From positions 1 through 57,923 of the IMG/VR virus record IMGVR_UViG_3300031565_000035: a stretch of 57,923 bases of DNA. One strand, written 5' to 3'. This DNA is from a virus. The position numbers were made by a program, and so were the translations under genes. Every line of letters begins with the position of its first letter. Within the stretch, counting starts at the first letter, position 1. The notes beneath the pieces are model-generated. The model did not search any database, had not been told where the DNA came from, and was given only the letters and a program-made list of their open reading frames with translations. Shown one piece after another: positions 6,994 to 14,785 of the stretch.

Positions 6994-9516
6994 TTAGTCG
7001 GCCTTCTCGAGTAATCCCCAATGTGTTCCCACCTTGAGGTCAACAGCAAACTTGATCGGTGTGTTAATCCACTGCGTCGGTACATGCTCCATTACGGTTT
7101 TGGCCATCAACTTCACCTGTCCGATAGCCTCAGGATTATTAGGGCACTCGATGAGTAGCGAGTCATGTACTAAGTTCACAATTCCAGCTCCGAGCTCCTC
7201 GAGCGGATCTATAAGGTCGAGGGCTGAATGGAGGGTGAAGTCGGAAATCGGACTTTGCATATGGAAATTGGCAAACTCATTCTGCAAACTGTGCTGCCGT
7301 TCCGAAGAAACAACCCCAGGACGGCGTTTGCGTCCGAACACTGTGATCAGTGTCTTCCCTTGGAGGGGAGCACGTCGGCACTTCTTAAGGAACAGAGCCG
7401 CTTCAGGAGCACGCTCGAACCACGCATCGATTAGCCTTTGTGCTTCCCTACCCGAAATGTCGAATTCCTGGGCGACGGAGAAGGCCTCCCTCCCATAGGG
7501 TATACCGAAGTTAATTGCCTTCGCACGTATGCGTTGGTCGATATCGAAGTTCACCCCATACATAGCGATGCTAACCTCGTCGTGAAGGTTCCGCTTGCCG
7601 TCTAGGAATACGCCAGTTAGGAAAGCATCCTGTGATAGTACAGCCAACATCCGTAATTCAGCGGAGTTATAGTCGGCCTCAATCAATACGTACCCAGGTC
7701 TAGCACAATACATCCGCCTCCAGCGAGCGCCTCTGGGTATGTTCTGGATGTTCGGCTCACTAGATGATAGCCTACCAGTAGTAGTAGCATGGAGCTTGAA
7801 TGTAGTATGGATCCGATCCTCAAGAGCCCTTACCTCGATTGCCTGCACGTAAGTGCTCAGCATTTTGGTGTAGGATCTATACCGACGGATAAGGTTTACT
7901 GCAGGATGGTTAGGAAGTTTATCAAAGGTCTCCTTCGTAGTGTCCTGCGGACGACGTCCTTTGATAACGAGCCTGAACTGATCGTACAACAGCTTCGATA
8001 CTTCAGCCGGGGAATTCGGATTGACTCTCCAGCCAGCCACCCCCTCCAAAGTGCCTAAGGTGTCTTCGAGTTCAAACTCCAGACCAGGTTCGAGCTCTAT
8101 CACTAACCCGCTATCGAGATCTTCCTGGGTAGCTCCTTCTCGATTGATCCTGACATAATCCCAATCGACATGAATTCCATACCGTTGAATCCTAACAAGC
8201 AGATGGCTCACAGGTATAAGTGTCTGGGTATACAGCTTCTCTAGGTGAGCGTCAGCTCGTACCTGAGGCCTCTTATGTTTCCAGACCAGGTAAGTCTTCT
8301 TAGTGTCCTTGGCGTGATAGTCGAATAGAATCGGCTCAGGAACCTTAGCGTATGAGTCCGACTTCTTAGGCACCCACTGCTTCAGCATGTCCTTATGTTT
8401 GGGTGCTCCTAGATCGTTCTTTGCCTGCTCATCGAGGTCATGATCCCTTGTAGCCTCTGACATTGCGTAGGACAGTAGTAAGGTATCCTCATGGACGATC
8501 TCCGCATCAAGGTCAATGAGCCCTTTCTCGATCAGGAACTCTTCGTCGAATTTACCTGCTTGCCAAATCCAGCGAATACCAGGCATCTTAAATATCTGTC
8601 GGACTTGCTGTCGGTACAGTTCATCGTCGAGATTCCGTCCTGGAATGATGAAGCCGGCGTCCTCTAACAAGGGGGTATAGAAGCCTATCGAAAGGATATA
8701 GTCTGTATAAGCATTGAAGCCCGATGTCTCAATATCGCAGGCTACCTCAATAGTTCCGTATATTTGTTGTGCACTTAACCTGTGCCAGAACTGACGTAAA
8801 TCGGGTAGCGTCTCCATAACAGCAACATCAGGATCCTCCCACTCGACGTCCGATCGAACATCCGCATGCGACACTCGGTCAGGGTATGCTAGCGAGAGAG
8901 CCAGCCGGAGATCAGCCTTGAAGGAGATCGGATTACCAGAGCCTCTAAGAAGAAAGGCCGGATGCACAGCTGGGACAACAATCACCTCATCGGTGACCTC
9001 CTCAGTGATCTCATCCCGGATCAGTAAAGGATAGGGCTCGCCCCTCCGTTGGGTAATCTTGAAGTCATGGTCACCAGTCAGGACAGCATTTGCCCAACCA
9101 CCTAGGGCTAAGACACACTTCCTCGGGTGTGATAGTATCTGGCCTATCACGCGATTGTGACAAGCGGAGCAGGCTCGGCTCTTCCACTCCTTAGCTCTGT
9201 TCTGGTCGCTGTACTTAGGAGGCCTACACTGCATCGCATTGATGATGAAGGCATCTCTATCCAGGTCGAAGTCCTCCGGCAAACACTTACCTAGCAGTTC
9301 ACCACTAGGACCAACAAAAGGGGCTCCGAATCGTAGTTCCTGAGCTCCGGGTGACTCACCTAGGATGACCAGAGGAGCGCTTAGATTGCCTCGAGCGCCA
9401 ACTTTACGACCTCCAGCCTGAGGACAATTAGGGCATAACTCGGGGATGAACTTGGGGATCTCCGGGACTGGAGCTACCCCAAGAGCCCTCTTAATCGGGA
9501 TGACTTCTCCTGTCAC
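6994..9516 (-). CDS. family A DNA polymerase fused to a family 4-like uracil-DNA glycosylase
   Basis: 840 residues in three parts. Residues 25-205 are a family 4/5-type uracil-DNA glycosylase: four iron-sulphur cysteines are present (C28, C31, C97 and C116 or C119), with GESPGAQE, APFVGPSGELL and VHPAFLL (H185). Residues 255-420 are a DEDD 3'-5' exonuclease (VACDIETS with D261/E263; GKFDEEF; YAMSEATRDHDLDE). The rest is a PolI-type polymerase with motif A EADYNSAELR (D615), motif B RAKAINFGIPYG, and motif C LVHDSLLIE (D785). This would be the replicative polymerase, with the glycosylase domain perhaps sensing or removing uracil. The GTG start at 9516 overlaps the DpdA stop. Confidence 0.93.
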   Translation of the reverse strand: MTGEVIPIKRALGVAPVPEIPKFIPELCPNCPQAGGRKVGARGNLSAPLVILGESPGAQELRFGAPFVGPSGELLGKCLPEDFDLDRDAFIINAMQCRPPKYSDQNRAKEWKSRACSACHNRVIGQILSHPRKCVLALGGWANAVLTGDHDFKITQRRGEPYPLLIRDEITEEVTDEVIVVPAVHPAFLLRGSGNPISFKADLRLALSLAYPDRVSHADVRSDVEWEDPDVAVMETLPDLRQFWHRLSAQQIYGTIEVACDIETSGFNAYTDYILSIGFYTPLLEDAGFIIPGRNLDDELYRQQVRQIFKMPGIRWIWQAGKFDEEFLIEKGLIDLDAEIVHEDTLLLSYAMSEATRDHDLDEQAKNDLGAPKHKDMLKQWVPKKSDSYAKVPEPILFDYHAKDTKKTYLVWKHKRPQVRADAHLEKLYTQTLIPVSHLLVRIQRYGIHVDWDYVRINREGATQEDLDSGLVIELEPGLEFELEDTLGTLEGVAGWRVNPNSPAEVSKLLYDQFRLVIKGRRPQDTTKETFDKLPNHPAVNLIRRYRSYTKMLSTYVQAIEVRALEDRIHTTFKLHATTTGRLSSSEPNIQNIPRGARWRRMYCARPGYVLIEADYNSAELRMLAVLSQDAFLTGVFLDGKRNLHDEVSIAMYGVNFDIDQRIRAKAINFGIPYGREAFSVAQEFDISGREAQRLIDAWFERAPEAALFLKKCRRAPLQGKTLITVFGRKRRPGVVSSERQHSLQNEFANFHMQSPISDFTLHSALDLIDPLEELGAGIVNLVHDSLLIECPNNPEAIGQVKLMAKTVMEHVPTQWINTPIKFAVDLKVGTHWGLLEKAD

Positions 9517-10316
9517 CGGGCTGTGTCTCCAATCCAGTAACGGAACATGGAGATATTCGTGGTGATGCTATGATCATGCGCATCGCACATCTCCATGAGG
9601 GTGTCCCAGAAGTCTCCACGAGGACCATAGTCACGCTCCTCCTCAATAGTCAGCATGATATCAGCTAGCCCAGCTCGAACTGGAACCGCGGAATCGATCC
9701 CAGCAACTCCAGGCATACGAGCACAAGCGACGTCATCCAGGAGGTTGTCCGAGAAGCCAAGCAGATGGATCCGATCGAATAGAGGAGCGGAGATCATCTT
9801 ATGTACTACCTGCGCTCTGGTGCCGAATTGCTTCGTCAGTACCCGAGGGACACCGATGTGACGCACTAGAGGCAGCGTGTAATACAGGCTCGCCGTGTGG
9901 TAGCACTCCTCGAGAGACACTCCTTGGACAACACCCATTAGGATAATGTGGTCGAAATCAGGATTCCCTACAGCCGCCCCAGCGAACTCCTTGCAGAAGT
10001 CTGCTGCCAGCTCTCTGGTAGCAAACCCGTCACCCATTACATCAGGCATTACGAGACAGTCTGGCTTAACGATCTTGCAAGCCTCAAGAAGGTCTTTCAT
10101 TCCCATTGCCGAACCGAGTTCGACAACCGAGTTGTCCATAATGATGAATGAGTCCTTGTACAGCTTCCGGACACCATTGTTGTATATCTGGTTATACTCC
10201 CCAGGTTTGTCAAGCACATCGTGCGCCAGTATGAGATGATACGAACCGAGGTAGTCGATATCGTCCTGGAGCCACGCAGCGACTTCAGTGGGGACGACGG
10301 GAGCATAGTGCGACAT
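9513..10316 (-). CDS. dpdA: DNA guanine transglycosylase (TGT-like) that inserts a 7-deazaguanine
   Basis: 267 residues, related to tRNA-guanine transglycosylases but short and without the TGT zinc domain. Visible landmarks are LILAHDVL, IIMDNSVVELG, PDCLVMPDVMGDGF (D92), GVVQGVSLEECY, HIGVPRVL and GIDSAVPVR (D208), with Asp residues placed like the catalytic pair of TGT. DpdA proteins exchange guanine for preQ0 or a derivative in DNA. Its company (FolE, QueD, QueC, QueE) makes that assignment strong. First gene after the promoter at 10339-10383, and its stop overlaps the polymerase start. Confidence 0.88.
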   Translation of the reverse strand: MSHYAPVVPTEVAAWLQDDIDYLGSYHLILAHDVLDKPGEYNQIYNNGVRKLYKDSFIIMDNSVVELGSAMGMKDLLEACKIVKPDCLVMPDVMGDGFATRELAADFCKEFAGAAVGNPDFDHIILMGVVQGVSLEECYHTASLYYTLPLVRHIGVPRVLTKQFGTRAQVVHKMISAPLFDRIHLLGFSDNLLDDVACARMPGVAGIDSAVPVRAGLADIMLTIEEERDYGPRGDFWDTLMEMCDAHDHSITTNISMFRYWIGDTAR

Positions 10317-10338
10317 TCGAGAAAGCCTCCTTTCTATA

Positions 10339-10383
10339 ATTATAGCATACCTCGATATGGGTCATCAAGGGGCTTATGATGCT
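10339..10383 (-). promoter_or_regulatory. strong sigma70-like phage promoter with upstream element
   Basis: Minus-strand order: AGCATCA (10383-10377, one mismatch to ACCATCA), 8 bases, TTGATG (10368-10363), 18 bases with an extended TGC just before the -10, TATAAT (10344-10339). It starts five bases after the FolE stop and drives dpdA, the polymerase and queE. Confidence 0.78.
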
Positions 10384-10387
10384 CTTA

Positions 10388-11020
10388 TCAGGGTATGACG
10401 TGGTTCATCCTAACCAGCTCGAAGAACTCTGCTCGAGCCTGTGGGACATCCCGGAAGACCCCTCGAACCGTCGATGTGACAGTAGGTGTCTCATGCGCTA
10501 GTACGCCTCTTCCAGACATACAGCCATGGATAGCAGAAATGACAACCACGATACCTTTAGGCTTGACCAATTCCGAAAACTGGTCGGCGATGATATCTGT
10601 GCACGTCTCCTGCATCCGTGGCTTCTCACGACCCACAGCCTGTGCTAACCTAGTCAGTTTGGACAACCCAACAACACGATCGTTAGGAATGTAGCCGATA
10701 TGGCAGCGACCGATAACAGGAAGGAGATGATGTGGACAGATGGTATTCCATGGAATGTTCGTTTGAGCCACTAACCCCTTGTAGGAGTCATGTCCCCCCA
10801 CGGCATTCTGGTTTGCGAAGTCGATTCCCAGGACATCGGTGACGTCGTAGGGCTGAAGATACTCCTTCAGGTACCTGACGAAGCGGATATGAGTTTCACG
10901 AAAGTTCTCGTCCTCCAGGTCGATACCGAGGAGCTCGAGGACCTCTCGCATCTTATCAACCTCTGGACCGAGAACCTCCCAGAGCATCCCATCCATAGGT
11001 TCCTTAGCCTTTTTGGGCAT
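10388..11020 (-). CDS. folE: GTP cyclohydrolase I
   Basis: 210 residues from the ATG at 11020, which has GGAGGTGGCAA upstream and overlaps the queD stop by 17 bases; an upstream in-frame start at 11095 is less likely. FolE opens GTP to 7,8-dihydroneopterin triphosphate, the first step toward preQ0. Zinc and active-site segments are present: ICPHHLLPVIGRCHIGYIP (C95, H97, H98), QETCTDIIADQF and AIHGCMSGRGV. The length is normal for the family. Confidence 0.93.
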   Translation of the reverse strand: MPKKAKEPMDGMLWEVLGPEVDKMREVLELLGIDLEDENFRETHIRFVRYLKEYLQPYDVTDVLGIDFANQNAVGGHDSYKGLVAQTNIPWNTICPHHLLPVIGRCHIGYIPNDRVVGLSKLTRLAQAVGREKPRMQETCTDIIADQFSELVKPKGIVVVISAIHGCMSGRGVLAHETPTVTSTVRGVFRDVPQARAEFFELVRMNHVIP

Positions 11021-11510
11021 TTGCCACCTCCAAGGACTTCCTCTCGGACTCTCGAGCACGCGCCTTAATGCTTTCCAGAGCCTCGAGTGGTCCACTCCAA
11101 AGATAGGTAGCTCCGCACTTCCTGGTCTCTTCGACGGTACAGGAGATTAGGTTCACATCCGAATGCCGCAGCTGTAGTGGGCCGACAATCTCTACGAGAT
11201 GCTTAGCCATATTCTCAGCTGTCGGATTGAATGGGAGGATGACGAGAGTAGGATCCAAGTCGAATAGGGTAGTACCCCAATCGTCTTCTTGCCACAGAAG
11301 GAACTTGTGGTCCCAGTTGTCCTCCACCCACATACACAGCTCGGACTTCATGACGCTGAAGTCAATCACTCTCCCGACCTTATCGAGAGCTGGTACGGCG
11401 CACCTAAAATGGATGCGGTAGTTGTGGCCGTGAAGATGAGCACACTTGCTCTCGTGCCCAAAGACTCGATGCCCGCAAGAGATGTCGTGGTATCGCTCTG
11501 CTGTGATCAT
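11004..11510 (-). CDS. queD: 6-carboxytetrahydropterin synthase
   Basis: 168 residues. QueD converts dihydroneopterin triphosphate to 6-carboxy-5,6,7,8-tetrahydropterin. It begins with the family pattern DISCGHRVFGHESKCAHLHG, containing zinc-binding histidines (H14, H27, H29) and the catalytic Cys 23, and has RVIDFSVMK and NPTAENMAKHL typical of QueD. It lies between queC and folE with overlaps on the folE side, so these three are one operon. Confidence 0.92.
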   Translation of the reverse strand: MITAERYHDISCGHRVFGHESKCAHLHGHNYRIHFRCAVPALDKVGRVIDFSVMKSELCMWVEDNWDHKFLLWQEDDWGTTLFDLDPTLVILPFNPTAENMAKHLVEIVGPLQLRHSDVNLISCTVEETRKCGATYLWSGPLEALESIKARARESERKSLEVANAQKG

Positions 11511-11743
11511 TTCTTATCCTTCCTTTCCTTTTCCAGACGCGGAGCCCAAATCGCCCAATCTCGCATGGCCATATGAACTTGGACCGTCATCAGCTTAATC
11601 GAAAATCCTCCTACACCCATAAATCGGGGCATAAGAGGTACTGTTACCTTCGTCGGCTTTTCAGACGGCGTAGTGAGTGGGGTCGGGGAATCCGGCTTTT
11701 CGGAATCCGTCTTTTCTTGCTCGGCAGGTGGGACAGGTTCCAC
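11507..11743 (-). CDS. hypothetical small protein overlapping the end of queC
   Basis: Open frame from a GTG at 11743 (GAGGAG seven bases upstream) to 11507, overlapping the 3' end of queC by 83 bases in another frame and ending on the queD start (ATGA). The N-terminal 35 residues are Pro/Thr/Lys-rich, and the C-terminal part reads MTVQVHMAMRDWAIWAPRLE then a KERKDKK tail. A shorter version could start at an ATG at 11632. It accounts for the 150 bases between queC and queD, but nothing more specific supports it. Confidence 0.4.
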   Translation of the reverse strand: MEPVPPAEQEKTDSEKPDSPTPLTTPSEKPTKVTVPLMPRFMGVGGFSIKLMTVQVHMAMRDWAIWAPRLEKERKDKK

Positions 11744-12380
11744 AGTGAAGCTCCTCGCCTTTGTAACAGGACCATGTCAGGTGATAAGGAACTCCGAGCT
11801 TGATCCCAGCCAAGATGATGTCATCCTTGAACATCTCGATGAGCGGAGCACGAAGGCGGAGCGAATGATATGACCCGATGTACACAGCAGCTGCCATCGA
11901 GCCTACGAAATCGAACCTACAATCCGGATAAGCATCTCCGGCAGCATCTTCCGCATGCGCACCGAAGTACAATGTGCCCTTCCATCTTTCGTCCGTTCCG
12001 TAGAACTCCGACTTCTGGTTGTGTTGCTCGATGTCGTGAGCAGCTACTCCAGCTAGTCTTGAAATCAGCTGACCATTTCGGAATGGAACGTATGTTGGTG
12101 AAACCCCCTTAAGGTCCGCGTACGCAGCATTTGGTACTTCCGCTTCAGGATCCGTCAGCATGACTTTTGGAATACCCGGGAGCGCCAAGACTATGTGAGG
12201 AACATCGAAGTAGGCGGCAACCTTCTTTGCGTGATCCATTTCCTTAACGTGCCGCTGACCATAGTCGACGGAGTACGCCGTAACAAGAGGACGTCCGACC
12301 TCTCGTATAGCGAATCCCAGACAGGTAGATGAATCTACTCCGCCTGAGAGCAGTACGTAGGCCTTGGTAGTTGTGTCCAT
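11661..12380 (-). CDS. queC: 7-cyano-7-deazaguanine (preQ0) synthase
   Basis: 239 residues, full length for QueC. It uses ATP and ammonia to turn 7-carboxy-7-deazaguanine into preQ0. The PP-loop is LLSGGVDSSTC (residues 10-20), and the C-terminal zinc site is formed by C205, C213, C216 and C219 (HCGTCPTC). There is no N-terminal class II glutamine amidotransferase domain, unlike the Gat-QueC fusion linked to archaeosine in phage 9g. First gene of the queC-queD-folE operon; no consensus promoter seen directly upstream. Confidence 0.93.
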   Translation of the reverse strand: MDTTTKAYVLLSGGVDSSTCLGFAIREVGRPLVTAYSVDYGQRHVKEMDHAKKVAAYFDVPHIVLALPGIPKVMLTDPEAEVPNAAYADLKGVSPTYVPFRNGQLISRLAGVAAHDIEQHNQKSEFYGTDERWKGTLYFGAHAEDAAGDAYPDCRFDFVGSMAAAVYIGSYHSLRLRAPLIEMFKDDIILAGIKLGVPYHLTWSCYKGEELHCGTCPTCRARKDGFRKAGFPDPTHYAV

Positions 12381-12502
12381 GTTGGACTATCCTTTCAAAG
12401 GTAGGAAGGGATGGGAAGCAGTTCGCGCTGTGTTCACTTCCGTTGTGGCCTCTATCGCACCATTACTGACACGTTCATCCCTAAAGTCGTACAGTAGGTA
12501 GC

Positions 12503-12991
12503 TTACAGGAACTGCGAATCGCCGCCCTCTTCCGAGGCGAGAACATCACGCACGTTGTTCCGTGCCTTGCCCTCATACGGCTTGATCTCCACCCGAATGC
12601 GACAGGCCTTACCGAGAAGAACCCCTTCGTCCGCAATCTTCTCCGGATCGAATGGACCGCTCAGCAGCTCTGGCGCAACGCGCGAGAGGACCTTCTTGAC
12701 CCGCGGCAGCATGCTCTCCACGAAAGGTGAGTGGAAGAACAGCTTACGACCGGTATACTCACCGTCCGGGATCTCGAACCTCCAGGTCCACATGGGATTG
12801 CCGGAGCTCTGGCTGTAGCCAAAGGTCAGTTCGTCGACGACCGCATTATAGATCCCCCGTGGGATTACCGGAAGTTCGGTCTCATCCGAAACGCCGGAGA
12901 GATCGACCACGAGGGCGCCACTCTCAGCACCACCTTCCATCTGGGCGGCTTCTGAGGCTTCTGCGGGTGCTGCATTGTCTTTCTTTGCCAT
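12503..12991 (-). CDS. single-stranded DNA-binding-like protein (DUF669-type)
   Basis: 162 residues. A low-complexity Ala/Glu-rich N terminus is followed by a beta-rich domain: IPRGIYNAVVDELTF, SGNPMWTWRFEIPDGEYTGR, LLGKACRIRVEIKPYEG and an acidic tail (LASEEGGDSQFL). Layout and neighbours (Sak4-like ATPase, nuclease) match phage DUF669/SSB-like proteins that bind replication intermediates. An acidic C-terminal tip is typical for SSB partner recruitment. Good ribosome binding site AAGGAAGGATGTCAC. Confidence 0.6.
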   Translation of the reverse strand: MAKKDNAAPAEASEAAQMEGGAESGALVVDLSGVSDETELPVIPRGIYNAVVDELTFGYSQSSGNPMWTWRFEIPDGEYTGRKLFFHSPFVESMLPRVKKVLSRVAPELLSGPFDPEKIADEGVLLGKACRIRVEIKPYEGKARNNVRDVLASEEGGDSQFL

Positions 12992-13051
12992 GTGACATCC
13001 TTCCTTATGTAGGTTATACAGCTCGGTCTAGTGTGTTGGCCAGGTTGTACT

Positions 13052-13465
13052 TCACGACTGCTCCCTTACGGAGGCCTGACCATCCTCCGGGATAGAAGTC
13101 AAGTTAGATAGTCTACGCCAGCCTACTGGTAAAGCGACCGTAGCTGGCGCACTTCGAAACATGGGGGCGATCTGCAGTTCATGGTACCCCGCTAGACCAC
13201 ATCCGATCTTCGTCACGATAAACCTCCAGGTATCATGGACCTGGGTGAATTGAAGGAACTCGTCTACGAACTCCTGTATGACAGGGAGAGTCAAGACCTC
13301 CAACTCCCACCCCTTGGTAGGTATCGCGTACGATCTTCCTCGAAATCCGGATCCTACTCCATAGACAGCTCCGTACCTCTTACGAGCTACTGCTGCTGAA
13401 CCTCGACCATGTCTGCCTGCCAGGTTCGATCCGAACACAAAGATAGGCGCCTGAGAGGAGAGCAT
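13052..13465 (-). CDS. macro-domain-like protein
   Basis: 137 residues. It opens with IFVFGSNLAGRHGRGSAAVA and continues YGAVYGVGSGFRGRSYAIPTK and VTKIGCGLAGY. This glycine-loop pattern (FGSNxAGxHGxGAA, then SYAIPTK) is that of a small phage and bacterial family related to macro domains, which bind or hydrolyse ADP-ribose compounds. The ATG at 13465 overlaps the preceding stop (TGATG). It could reverse or sense ADP-ribosylation or an NAD-derived defence signal; that is inference. Confidence 0.6.
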   Translation of the reverse strand: MLSSQAPIFVFGSNLAGRHGRGSAAVARKRYGAVYGVGSGFRGRSYAIPTKGWELEVLTLPVIQEFVDEFLQFTQVHDTWRFIVTKIGCGLAGYHELQIAPMFRSAPATVALPVGWRRLSNLTSIPEDGQASVREQS

Positions 13466-13713
13466 CACATGCTGACCTTGATGTAGAACTGATCGGGGGT
13501 TACGACTATGGTGCAGGTCTCCCCCTTAGCAACCTGTGGAATGTTCTCCACTGAGGCAAGCCGCTTACCGCCCTTCATGAGGTGGCACTCTGTTGTAAGC
13601 TTCCCACCTTCATACTTAGCAATAAAGTGCATGGCATCACCCAAGACTCTCAGATCATCCACAGCGGTCTGTATCGCTAAGAGGTTGACCTCGAACTTAT
13701 GCTCGCCGCTCAT
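13465..13713 (-). CDS. hypothetical protein
   Basis: 82 residues, probably a small beta-rich domain (MSGEHKFEVNLLAIQTAVDD; then GETCTIVVTPDQFYIKVSM). Preceded by GGAGGCGTAAC and one base after the upstream ATPase stop, so it belongs to the recombination operon. No family recognised. Confidence 0.65.
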   Translation of the reverse strand: MSGEHKFEVNLLAIQTAVDDLRVLGDAMHFIAKYEGGKLTTECHLMKGGKRLASVENIPQVAKGETCTIVVTPDQFYIKVSM

Positions 13714-13714
13714 G

Positions 13715-14785
13715 TTACGCCTCCATCAGGCCCACGCTTTTGAGGATCATCCGGATATCTGGATTCTGCCAGCCGGACATTTTGAAGTTCGAGAACCGGC
13801 ACTTCGCATTGATCCTTGGAGACGGCTGAACTTGTAGGTTGTGGATCTTCTTATTCTGGGAGGTTTCATCGGCCGTAACAAACATGTAGCCGACGACATC
13901 CATAAAGCCCTGACACTGCTTCGCCAGACGACCCGTAAGAGCTGGCTGCCATAGCATCCGCTTGTTCTCGTCCTGGATGTACGCTGCTCCAGCCGTCATT
14001 AGGATGTGCATCGGCAGATCACGAAATGCCCGGATCGTACGAAGGATCTGGCTGTGATTGCGTTTGTACTCGGCCCACTCGGGGCTAGCAACCTCCTCAT
14101 CCAAGCGAGTCCGATCGGAAATACCAAGCAGCTGGTACATCGAGAATTGCTCCGCTTCAGACAGGGAATCGATGATCGCTGTCCGGTACCTTCTCGCCGG
14201 CTTGTCAGCATCGAACGTTCCAGGCATAAGCCGCTCTTCCAGGTCCTTGAGCTTCTTCTCCGCCTCTTCGCCTTCAGCATCCCGTAGGGTGCAGTGCAGC
14301 TTGAGGAACTCCTGGACACGTGCGAGTTGCTTGAACGTGTTTACACTAACCACGTCGATATACTTCTTAGCGGACTCAGCATAGTCTACCTGATCCTCGG
14401 TCGAGATCGTGAGATCACCTGCCTCAGCATCGATGAATAGCACATCTCGCATATCTGGTACGAGAGCAGCCGAACCTACTAGCCTTGTCTTACCCGTACC
14501 GTAATCGCCATAAGCCATTAGCTTGAGCCAACGACTCTTCTCCGACAGAGGATGGATGACGAAAGGGATCGGCGGTGGCCCAGCCGGAACAGCAGCAACA
14601 GCTGTCTGGGTTGCTCTCGAGATCGCAGCTGCCGCTTGACCTACTGCCCGAGTTCCTCCAGAAAAGCCTCCTCCGGCCTTAGGGTTGGCTGCTCCAGCTG
14701 GTCCACCTCCTGTATCAGTTGCTGGTACATCAGATCCGGCTCCGTCATATGAACCTCGTTCGGTTCCGGGAGTAGATTTCGCCAT
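13715..14785 (-). CDS. Sak4-like RecA-fold ATPase
   Basis: 356 residues. A flexible Gly/Ala/Pro-rich N terminus of about 75 residues is followed by a RecA-like core: Walker A LMAYGDYGTGKTRLVGSA, FIDAEAGDLTIS, Walker B-like YRTAIIDSLSEAEQF, and HILMTAGAAYIQ. Sak4 proteins are phage single-strand annealing ATPases that work with SSB. Genes for an SSB-like protein, a Cas4/RecB-type nuclease and a helicase adjoin it, so this is a recombination module. The first 145 bases overlap the nuclease gene in another frame; the low-complexity N terminus fits that constraint. Confidence 0.75.
   Translation of the reverse strand: MAKSTPGTERGSYDGAGSDVPATDTGGGPAGAANPKAGGGFSGGTRAVGQAAAAISRATQTAVAAVPAGPPPIPFVIHPLSEKSRWLKLMAYGDYGTGKTRLVGSAALVPDMRDVLFIDAEAGDLTISTEDQVDYAESAKKYIDVVSVNTFKQLARVQEFLKLHCTLRDAEGEEAEKKLKDLEERLMPGTFDADKPARRYRTAIIDSLSEAEQFSMYQLLGISDRTRLDEEVASPEWAEYKRNHSQILRTIRAFRDLPMHILMTAGAAYIQDENKRMLWQPALTGRLAKQCQGFMDVVGYMFVTADETSQNKKIHNLQVQPSPRINAKCRFSNFKMSGWQNPDIRMILKSVGLMEA

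Noticed and set aside
11661-12380. Gat-QueC fusion making archaeosine
   Set aside because: The protein starts at the PP-loop and has no room for a glutaminase domain.
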